Source: JAXMBX01 sp046349635 (GTDB lineage: Bacteria; Planctomycetota; Planctomycetia; Planctomycetales; Planctomycetaceae). From it: 64,000 nucleotides of DNA. Both the position numbers and the translations under genes were made by a program. Of the stretch, positions 39,466 through 46,928 are shown one piece after another. Below the pieces are notes generated by a model that did no database searches, was not told the DNA's origin, and saw only the letters and a list, made by a program, of their open reading frames with translations. Every line of letters starts with the position of its first letter. Positions within the stretch are counted from its first letter, which is position 1. Where the stretch lies: positions 124,001-188,000 of the forward strand of contig JAXMBX010000001.1 in NCBI GenBank assembly GCA_046349635.1. The letters run 5' to 3'.

Positions 39466-40008
39466 GTGAATCACGTTCAGCTCAGTAAAAAGATTTCACT
39501 CGTTCTGCGACACGAGCCCTGGCTTTACGAACTGGAGCTGGACCCCAAAGGCTGGACTTCCCTGGAAGACCTGCTGGAAGGCTTGCGCAGCGAAAAGAAA
39601 GAGTGGGAGCAGGTGTCACTGGAAGACATCCAGCAGATTCTCGCCTCCGCCGACAAACAGCGGTTCGAACTTCGCAAGGGACAGATCCGGGCTTTGTATG
39701 GCCACTCCTTCGCGGAAAAGATCGTCCGCACGAAGTCGACCCCGCCCGAGTTCCTCTTTCACGGCACTTCACCCGCCGCGCTGGACGCGATCAACGGCAA
39801 GGGACTACTCCCCATGAACCGCCAATATGTCCATCTCTCGGTCGATCGGGAGACGGCCACGCTTGTCGGCAAACGGAAAAGTAAAACCCCTGTCATGCTC
39901 TGCGTGGATGCCCAGGCCGCCGACAGCAGCGGCATTTCCTTTTACCGCGGCAACGACAATGTCTGGCTTACCGACCACATCCCGCCCCAATTCATCACAC
40001 AGGAATAA
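39466..40008 (+). CDS. kptA: RNA 2'-phosphotransferase (Tpt1/KptA family)
   Basis: 180 aa, family length. Removes an internal 2'-phosphate from RNA using NAD+, giving ADP-ribose 1''-2''-cyclic phosphate; the bacterial role is unknown since most bacteria lack the tRNA splicing that produces such ends. Motifs: LSKKISLVLRHEP (Arg15-His16), GWTSLEDLL, RFELRKGQIRALYGHS (Arg75), FHGTS, MNRQYVHLS and FYRGNDNVWLTDHIPPQF. Start is GTG 39466, with CGGAAA ahead. A protein of unknown function starts 42 bases downstream. Confidence 0.93.
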   Translation: MNHVQLSKKISLVLRHEPWLYELELDPKGWTSLEDLLEGLRSEKKEWEQVSLEDIQQILASADKQRFELRKGQIRALYGHSFAEKIVRTKSTPPEFLFHGTSPAALDAINGKGLLPMNRQYVHLSVDRETATLVGKRKSKTPVMLCVDAQAADSSGISFYRGNDNVWLTDHIPPQFITQE

Positions 40009-40049
40009 CGAGCCGAAATCTCAGGCCTCAGAGAAGGAGTGTTTGTCGT

Positions 40050-40677
40050 GTATGTTCATGCTCTGTTTTCCGAAGGAGATGGTGACCCGACCGGTCGACA
40101 AACACTTCGAGGGGACTCTCACAAAAGCATCGTGTTTGACCCGACATTCGAAGATGTCGTGAATGCGATCAACCGAATGGATAACAAGCTCAATTCGATT
40201 GTGACGCTGAGCAGCGATATTCCACCTGGGGATAGATACATCGCGGTGTCGGGTGTCAGCCTGCACATTGGAGGGGGAGGGCCAAATGAACTCTATGTGG
40301 CCCGAGTCTCGGATCACCTGAAACAGGTGACGGCCTATATCAAACCACACTTCACCCAGACCGTGCAGCGTCAGATTCAGTGTGAATTCGCCGTCCACCT
40401 TCGCGATCCGGTAGAACTCAAACGTCTGCCAGTTGCCGGCCTGTTTCCAGTGCAGCGCGAGCGTTTCGCCTCCTTCGGAATCGGAAACCGAAACGCCGTC
40501 GATCGTCCGCTGCGGCACGGCCACGACCCGCACCTTTCCGCTCACACGCAGGATCTCTCCCGCGCTTTTGACGGCGATTGCGGGAGTCGTCACGATCACC
40601 GGCGGTTGCGACAGGAAATCGGGCGATTGTTGTTGCGGATCGAGCCCCGCCAGCATCCGCAGCACGTATCCGTCTGA
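40050..40677 (+). CDS. Hypothetical protein downstream of kptA; 3' end uncertain
   Basis: A GTG at 40050 with AAGGAG ten bases upstream begins VYVHALFSEGDG. The part to about 40320 looks like a real protein: IVFDPTFEDVVNAINRMDNK, then IVTLSSDIPPGDRYIAVSG and LHIGGGGPNELYVARVSD. The order 'helix with xxAIxxLDxK, strand, GGG-x-YxV strand' recalls Imm1-type immunity proteins, a weak resemblance by eye. Beyond 40320 the frame runs antisense through the C-terminal end of the minus-strand gene, so the true stop is probably earlier, near the TGA at 40319-40321 in the adjacent frame, or a base is missing. The function is unknown. Confidence 0.4.
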
Positions 40678-43300
40678 CTTGTCTTCCGGCCGCAACAGTT
40701 CCGCCTGCCCGCACTCCGGGAATCGGCGACTGTTGATGTTGCCAGCCGTCCGCTAGGAATCTTTCAGAGTCTTCGAAGTCTCCCGAGGGGAGCAGATTCT
40801 TGCGGGATTGTCCCGAGGTTTTCCCCACGCGATTGACCAGCCGCCAGTGATCGGGAAGGGTCTGGAACGAGACCGTATGTGGCGATGAGGTCGGATCGGA
40901 GAGATGCCGTACCGCGCTTTCCCAGTGATTCCGCTGCACGATCCGGACCGCCTGGCAGACGTTTTCCGCCGCGGTCCGGGCACTGCGATATTCCTTGTGT
41001 TCGAGGTCTCGTCGTGCGGTCTGCGGCAGTTCGCGCGCCTTTGCAGGACCGGCGTGGCGGCGAGTTGTTCATCTCCCAGCGAGGCGAGTTCGCGCGTGGT
41101 GGCCTGCGTCTCATCCAGTTTCAACTGGGCCAGTTCCACCAGCAGGCGGGCGCTTTCCGGTGTGATTGTCTGAATCTTTTTCCGCAGCCGGGCCAACGCC
41201 GCGTCATCCTGAGGCACGACGATCATCGACGTCAGGTTCCAGTTTTTGAGCGTCACCTTCGTTCCCCGGGGACGCGGGTCGGCTGCAGGTTGTGCAGTTC
41301 GGTCGTGCTCGCCTCCCACAACGGTGCCGATTCGGAAATGCCTCCCTTGATGATCAGTTCCACGCTGTCGGCGGACATCTGGCCGGGGACGAACTGTGCG
41401 AAGCGGTCATACCAGATCGGCAGAATGAGCATCCCCTGGCTGGTCTTGAACGCCGCCGCTTCAAAGTAATCCTGTTCCTCATCGTGGCGGGGCCCCCGTC
41501 CGGTCGTTTTCAGCCGACCGCATTCCCGTTGCGGAATGTCACCTTGCAGGTCGTTTGTCCCAGAAGTTCTCCGGTTGCGAGCCAGTCTTCGAGCAATTCA
41601 AGTTCGAGATTCAGTTGTCTCAGGGCCAGCCGCATTTCGACTGCCCCGGGGGCGTCCTCTTCCAGGGACTGCACCGACCAGAAGCCCAGGCCACGGCAGC
41701 CTCCTGCCAGAGACGAATAAACCTGCATGCGAAGCTGTTCGTATTGCAGTGCAAGCGGGGCCTGCTGGAGCAGCTTGCGGGACTTGTTCAGATCGGTATC
41801 CGGGAACAGTTGAATCCAGGTCCAGGCGAAACTGCCGGGGCGGGCGAGTTTCTGCCGCGCGGAGAGCCATTCCCGGAAACCGTGATAGCTCATCGCGGAG
41901 TTCTGCATCGTGCGGCTGTAACCGAGCAGCGGGATGATCCGAGAATAATTTCGCTCGGCCCCGGTGACACCGGCGATCATCGGCCGTTTTTGGGGGCGCT
42001 CATTTCCCAGATGCCGATCGGCAGCGGAAACCTGGTCCACCCAGCTCGCCACCTGTCGACGCTCCTCCGCCGAGATCCCGTTCCCCAGCATCCAGATGGA
42101 AATGCGATCGTATTCCCTGGAAAACGGAACAATTCCCGCCCGGCTCGCCGGGAGCATCTTTCCCTCCGGATTGCGGACCTGCGGAGGAGTCCCCATGCAG
42201 AGCAAGTGCTGCGCGGAAAATTGCTGCAGGTTGGAGGCATTCAGAACGTCCGGAATCCAGACCGTGTTGAAACCGATCTGCTGCAGGAACGCCGGCGATT
42301 CCCCCTGATGGGGAACAAACCGCAGGAACATCGGACGGTCTTCGATCAGCAGGCGGTCCAGGCGGACGTCCAGCTTGGGGATTTCTCCGGCGAGGACGGA
42401 TTTTTCATCGCGTGCAGGGGAGGATTCAACCGGCCCGTCATACTTCACGAACGGACGCAGTTCCAACTCGTCGACTTGAATCGTCGATTCTCCGGCAGGG
42501 GCTTCGAGAGTCAGGAACACCCGATCGACATACCACTCCCGCCATTCGATGTCGGCCTCCAGTTTTTTTCGGAGCAGTCGGATGCGGCTGTTGAATTCCT
42601 GTTTCGTGAGAGTGAGTTTGACGTTCTTCCAGGATCCCTTTTGTTCGATCCAGTCTCCCTCGAAGAGAGTCGTGAGAGGTTTTCCGGTTTCGGGGTCGAT
42701 CTGGCGCGGGAAGACAACCCGCAACCCCAAGAGGGAGTTCACCCCTTGGGAACGTACCCAAAGCGAGGCCTCGAATCCTTCGACGCCGCGCGCCGCCGGG
42801 GGAAGATACTCAAAACGAAATTGATCGGCGGCCCGAATCGCAGCGAGCGTGACAGCCTCTGCTGTTTCACCGTGATGGAACATCTTCCGTTGTCGCTGCT
42901 GGTTGAGGACACGCCCCCCTTTGGGAATCTCAATCAGCTTCCAGCCCGGTTCATCCTGCTCGAAGTCGTCCGTGTAAGTGGAGTCCGCCCACACCGGTTC
43001 AGGCGCGGCGAACAGGAGAGTGAGTAGAAACAGGGCGCGCAACAGCAGGCCGCCGACGGGGTGAAATCCCTGTCGGAGCGGCGCGAACGGTCCTTTCCTC
43101 CATGAAAGGGGGGTACGCAAAGTTTCTCCAGTCCGCTGTTCCGGTGCGCGGCGTCCTCTTTTTTTGAAAATGTCCGCCGAACCCTCAAGCCGGGGAGCCT
43201 TACATGTTGCTCCCCGTCCGTTGCGATTCGGCAGCATGCCGCGCGCTCGTGCGATTCGACGCAAGTGCCGGATTCTACTAGAGGTAGGAAAACAGGCCAA
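40314..43300 (-). pseudogene. Large secreted planctomycete protein, carbohydrate-related by architecture, several frameshifts
   Basis: About 980 aa if repaired. The signal peptide is near LLLRALFLLTLLFAAPEPVWA; the true start is unclear, since the open frame extends 80 or so residues upstream to 43300 without a good start. A jelly-roll-like N-terminal part (DDFEQDEPGWKL) is followed by a TIM-barrel-like middle (IGFNTVWIPDVL, SRIIPLLGYSR, GFREWLSARQK). The frame breaks near 41515 (GG for GGG), near 41265 (GGGG for GGGGG), near 41050 and near 40715, and again close to the stop; each piece continues sensibly (DYFEAAAFKTSQGMLILPI; TPESARLLVELAQLKLDE; NHWESAVRHLSDPTS; LAGLDPQQQSPDFLSQPP). I expect the stop at 40314-40316. 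The enzyme class is not known. Confidence 0.6.
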
Positions 43301-43464
43301 GCGGAAGCGTAGCGAAAACTCAACAGGTGAACAGAGCAGGGCGGCTGCGGGAGTGTTGGCGTAACCTTATTTGGGGGAACGAGTTGTGGAAGCTCTTCAC
43401 AATGGCTCTCAATTGGCATGAAATCTGAATCTGTTGAGGAGGCAACACACCAGGAGTCGGCACC

Positions 43465-43752
43465 ATGAATTCGTCAGCCCAAGTCCCCGAATCGAGCTCT
43501 GATGAGCTCCCCCGCGAATTGATCGAACTGGGGAAATGTATTGCCCGCATGCCCGTGGATCTGCAGCCCAATCTCGACGCTGCGTACATTCAGGTCGTGG
43601 ACGGAATTCGCCGTCGCCGCCGGATTTTGAATCTGGTGCAGGAAGCCCTCTCTCAACTCCGGCTCGACATCAAGTACCTGATGTTTGATCTGGACGTAAC
43701 CCGTCGCGAACGGGACGAACTGCGGCAGCGGCTCAGTGACAATGACTTCTGA
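43465..43752 (+). CDS. Conserved-type small protein with C-terminal coiled coil (95 aa)
   Basis: 95 aa beginning MNSSAQVPESSSDELPRELI. Two helical parts: ELGKCIARMPVDL and then a long basic helix RRRRILNLVQEALSQLRLD continuing to the end, probably coiled coil. CAGGAG lies just upstream of ATG 43465. It is divergent from the large secreted gene and the first of a run of plus-strand genes. It looks like a small planctomycete-specific protein; the function is unknown. Confidence 0.65.
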   Translation: MNSSAQVPESSSDELPRELIELGKCIARMPVDLQPNLDAAYIQVVDGIRRRRRILNLVQEALSQLRLDIKYLMFDLDVTRRERDELRQRLSDNDF

Positions 43753-43783
43753 GCGAGAATGACTTCCGGGGCGTTTTGCATTA

Positions 43784-43797
43784 CCGTGGAACCACGG
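43784..43797. promoter_or_regulatory. Dyad CCGTGGAACCACGG upstream of ubiD
   Basis: CCGTGG and CCACGG around AA, in the gap between the 95-aa gene and ubiD. A near copy (13 of 14 bases) is at 54383-54396 upstream of the ABC transporter operon. The symmetry and the position before genes fit an operator, but no cognate regulator is known. Confidence 0.3.
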
Positions 43798-43879
43798 AAT
43801 GTCATCACGCGGACTCCCAAGTTTTGAGATCCGCTCTCCATCGACCACACAGGGATGTGCGCCCCGCACGCAATGGCTC

Positions 43880-45337
43880 ATGGCCTTCGATAATCTCGCG
43901 GATTTTCTGACGGTCCTCGGCGAGGATGGAGAACTGCACCGGGTCCGTTGCGAGGTCGATCCCCGTCTCGAACTTTCGGCCATCGTCAATCTGGTCTGCA
44001 AGCAGCCGGGAGGTGGCCCGGCGATTCTCTTCGAGCAGGTGCGCGGGAGTCGGCATCCCCTGCTCGTGAATGTGCTGGGAAGTCAGAAGCGATTGTGCCG
44101 TGTTCTCGGCGTGCGTTCCCTGCTGGAGTTGCAGGAGACGATGAAGGGATTACTGCATCCGCAGGCGAGCGAGGGCTGGGTGCAGAAGCTCAAGCAGTTG
44201 TCGATGCCTGCCGGAAGTGTTCCGTGGCAACCGCAGGTCGTGAAGACCGCTGCCTGTCAGCAGGTGGTGAAAGTCGGACGGGATGTTGACCTTCTGGAAT
44301 TGCCCGCGGTGCAATGCTGGCCCAGGGACGCGACCCCCCAACTTCTCGGGGCGCAGATCTTCACACGCAGCTCCGAGACGGGAACGCGTTTTGTTGAAAC
44401 ATGCCCCCTGGAAGTGCGGGATCGAACTACACTCGGTCTGCATTGGAATGGGACCATGGAAGCCTGTCGGGCATTCGAGTCGCATCGCGCGCGAAATGTT
44501 CCGATGCCTGTCGCGATCAGTTTCGGCGGCGATCCTCTGGTGTCGCTGTTGACGACGGTTCCCACCCCACTGCGGATGGACCCGTTGCAGTTTGCCGGGT
44601 TCCTGCGAGGAACGAGTCTGGAACTGGTCCGCTGCCGTCAACTCGACATGGAAGTCCCTGCAGGGGCGGAACTGGTGATCGAAGGCTATCTGGACCCGGC
44701 CGAGCCGGAAGAGCCGGCCGCAACCCACAGTCAGCGAGACGGCTACTATTCCGTTCCCCGTTCGATGCCCTTGTTGCGGGTTTCCGCCGTGACGCACCGG
44801 GGGAGCCCGTTAATGACGGGGATGATTTCCGGTCAACCTCCTACGGAGCGGACGTGGCGCGACCTGGCCGCGATCCAGTTGATGCTCCCCTGGCTCCGGG
44901 AACGTTTCCCGGAACTGGGGGAGGTGCATTTGCCGCTGGCGGGAGCGGGAGTGAATTATTGTTTTGTGAGCCTGAAAAAAGCCTATCCCTATCACGCCGT
45001 CCGGATGATGCACGCCTTGTGGGCGGAGCGGTTGACGATGTTCACCAAATTTCTGGTGATCGTGGATGACGATGTGAATGTGTACGATGAAGACCAGGTG
45101 TGGGGGGCGATCGGGGCACACGTGCATCCGAAACGGGATCTCTTGTTCCACGATGGCCCTGCTGCTCCGGAGGAACATGCTTCCCCGCAGGAAAGCCTGG
45201 CCGGGCGGGTCGGGATCGATGCCACCCGGAAATGGAAAGAGGAAGGGCATGCGCGCCCCTGGCCGGACCGTCTCGTCATGCCCGATGAGGTGTGGGAACT
45301 GGTCAATGGTCGCTGGGGGGAGTATGGTTTCAAGTAG
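43880..45337 (+). CDS. ubiD: UbiD family decarboxylase
   Basis: 485 aa. Prenylated-FMN-dependent decarboxylase; here most likely for the aromatic acid intermediate of quinone synthesis, as ubiE and ubiX follow. The fold-typical features are PGGGPAILFEQVRGSRHPLLVNVLGSQ (N-terminal domain), MPVAISFGGDPLVSLL, and FTKFLVIVDDDVNVYDEDQV near the C-terminus. ATG 43880 (MAFDNLADFLTVL) gives the usual N-terminus; the longer in-frame start at 43799 is unlikely. The cofactor would be made by UbiX, encoded two genes downstream. Confidence 0.9.
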   Translation: MAFDNLADFLTVLGEDGELHRVRCEVDPRLELSAIVNLVCKQPGGGPAILFEQVRGSRHPLLVNVLGSQKRLCRVLGVRSLLELQETMKGLLHPQASEGWVQKLKQLSMPAGSVPWQPQVVKTAACQQVVKVGRDVDLLELPAVQCWPRDATPQLLGAQIFTRSSETGTRFVETCPLEVRDRTTLGLHWNGTMEACRAFESHRARNVPMPVAISFGGDPLVSLLTTVPTPLRMDPLQFAGFLRGTSLELVRCRQLDMEVPAGAELVIEGYLDPAEPEEPAATHSQRDGYYSVPRSMPLLRVSAVTHRGSPLMTGMISGQPPTERTWRDLAAIQLMLPWLRERFPELGEVHLPLAGAGVNYCFVSLKKAYPYHAVRMMHALWAERLTMFTKFLVIVDDDVNVYDEDQVWGAIGAHVHPKRDLLFHDGPAAPEEHASPQESLAGRVGIDATRKWKEEGHARPWPDRLVMPDEVWELVNGRWGEYGFK

Positions 45338-45390
45338 TGATTTTCGTCAGCACCGCCTGACCTGTAAGTTTGTAGAAGTGAATTGATTTG

Positions 45391-46140
45391 ATGACCGTCG
45401 AAACTCCTCCTGTGCAGCAGCCTGTCGATAAGTCCGGGGAACGGGTCCGCCGGATGTTCGGCGAGATCTCTTCCCGTTACGACCTGATGAATCACGTCCT
45501 CTCCGGAGGTGTGGATTATTACTGGCGATGGCGGACGGTGCGGCTGGTCCCGCCACGCGGCACGGATCCGATTCTCGACGTCTGCACGGGAACGGGAGAC
45601 CTGGCGCTGACCTATTGGAAGCGGGCCGGGAAAAAGACCCCCGTCATTGGGAGTGACTTCACGCATGAGATGCTGGTAATCGCGCGGGAAAAACGGGAAC
45701 GGGTCGTGCGCGGTTCCGACTCCGCCGCCGGCGTGGAATTCTTGGAAGCGGACACGCAGCAGTTACCCTTTGCGGATGACACGTTTCAGATTGTGTCCGT
45801 CGCGTTCGGCCTGCGGAATGTCTGCGACACGCGGGCGGGATTGAGGGAGATGCTGCGGGTTTGCCGTCCGGGTGGGCGCGTGGCTGTGCTGGAGTTTTCC
45901 ACGCCTACCCTTCCGCTGATTCGCGGATTCTACCTGTGGTATTTCAAAAACATCCTGCCGTTGATTGGGCAGATGTTCGCCCGCAACCAGCAGTCGGCCT
46001 ATAACTACCTGCCGCAATCTGTCTCGGAGTTTCCGCAGGGAAAAGTGCTGGCGGGGATCATGGAAGAGTGTGGGCTGCAAAAGGTCCGCTGGAAACCGCT
46101 GACGTTCGGCATCGCGACACTGTATTGGGGTGAAAAGTAA
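45391..46140 (+). CDS. ubiE: Demethylmenaquinone / ubiquinone C-methyltransferase
   Basis: 249 aa, SAM-dependent. Performs the last C-methylation of menaquinone (or C-methylation in ubiquinone) synthesis. Family features: RVRRMFGEISSRYDLMNHVLS, the SAM-binding ILDVCTGTGDLAL, SVAFGLRNVCDTRAGLREML, and NYLPQSVSEFPQGK. ATG 45391 follows a TTG immediately upstream, which a gene caller might choose. It lies 53 bases after ubiD and 89 bases before ubiX. Confidence 0.95.
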   Translation: MTVETPPVQQPVDKSGERVRRMFGEISSRYDLMNHVLSGGVDYYWRWRTVRLVPPRGTDPILDVCTGTGDLALTYWKRAGKKTPVIGSDFTHEMLVIAREKRERVVRGSDSAAGVEFLEADTQQLPFADDTFQIVSVAFGLRNVCDTRAGLREMLRVCRPGGRVAVLEFSTPTLPLIRGFYLWYFKNILPLIGQMFARNQQSAYNYLPQSVSEFPQGKVLAGIMEECGLQKVRWKPLTFGIATLYWGEK

Positions 46141-46229
46141 ATAATTACTGGTCACGTCTTAATTTCAAGTTTTGGGTGGCATGCCTGCATCGCGAAGCAG
46201 GGTAGGCAAGTTTAAGTTTGGCTTTGATC

Positions 46230-46853
46230 ATGTCGAACATTGTCTTGGGAATTACCGGAGCGAGTGGCGCGCCCTACGCCGTGAGGCTGCTGGAAGTCCT
46301 GCTGCAGGCCGAGCGGCACGTGCATCTAGTGCTGAGTGCCGCAGCGTGCGATGTGTTCCGCGCGGAACTGCAGATCGATGTTGATCTGGCCCATTTCGAT
46401 CCCGCGCAGCTGCTGGTGGCCCGCAAACCTCAGGAGCAGGGTGTTCTGATTGAACTGGCGAAGACATACCTCCACTGGCATCCGATCCAGGATTACGGGG
46501 CCGGGATTGCAAGCGGTTCATTTCCGACGGCCGGTATGGTGATCTGCCCCTGTTCGATGGGAACGCTCGGAGCGATTGCGGCAGGGCTCTCCACCAATCT
46601 GATTCAACGGGCCGCCGATGTCCATCTGAAAGAGGGGCGTAAGCTGATCGTCGTCCCGCGCGAAACTCCCTTGAGTACGATCCACCTGCAGAACATGCTC
46701 CGCCTGCGTGAAGCGGGTGGGATCGTTCTCCCCGCGGCTCCGGGGTTTTATAATCAGCCTCAGGGGATTAATGACCTGGTGGACTTCGTGGTCGCGCGGA
46801 TCTGTGACCAGTTGGGAGTCCCGGTCACGTTTGCAAAACGCTGGGGCGAGTGA
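46230..46853 (+). CDS. ubiX: Flavin prenyltransferase UbiX
   Basis: 207 aa. Prenylates FMN with dimethylallyl phosphate to make the cofactor used by UbiD. Motifs: IVLGITGASGAPYA (flavin binding), SGSFPTAGMVICPCSMGTLGAIA, VPRETPLSTIHLQNML, and PAAPGFYNQP. ATG 46230 is chosen over TTG 46218. The three genes ubiD, ubiE and ubiX in a row strongly suggest a single quinone pathway unit. Confidence 0.95.
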   Translation: MSNIVLGITGASGAPYAVRLLEVLLQAERHVHLVLSAAACDVFRAELQIDVDLAHFDPAQLLVARKPQEQGVLIELAKTYLHWHPIQDYGAGIASGSFPTAGMVICPCSMGTLGAIAAGLSTNLIQRAADVHLKEGRKLIVVPRETPLSTIHLQNMLRLREAGGIVLPAAPGFYNQPQGINDLVDFVVARICDQLGVPVTFAKRWGE

Positions 46854-46868
46854 CTGGCAGCCCGTGCA

Positions 46869-46909
46869 GGGGGTGGCGGAGGCGCACCACGTTAGCGGAA
46901 GCCCCCGAA
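46869..46909. repeat. Dispersed repeat, copy 2 (GGGTGGCGG...GCCCCCG)
   Basis: GGGTGGCGGAGGCGCACC, an eight-base middle, CGGAAGCCCCCG; same layout and spacing as 39389-39431, differing mainly in the loop. It lies in the 75-base gap between convergent ubiX and topA, so it could act as a transcriptional or mRNA-end barrier. Confidence 0.6.
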
Positions 46910-46928
46910 TCATGTGTCCCCACGGGGT

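Noticed and set aside
41555..43027. Plus-strand open frame of 490 codons over the large secreted gene
   Set aside because: The minus strand carries a signal peptide and family-like sequence; the plus frame is composition-driven.
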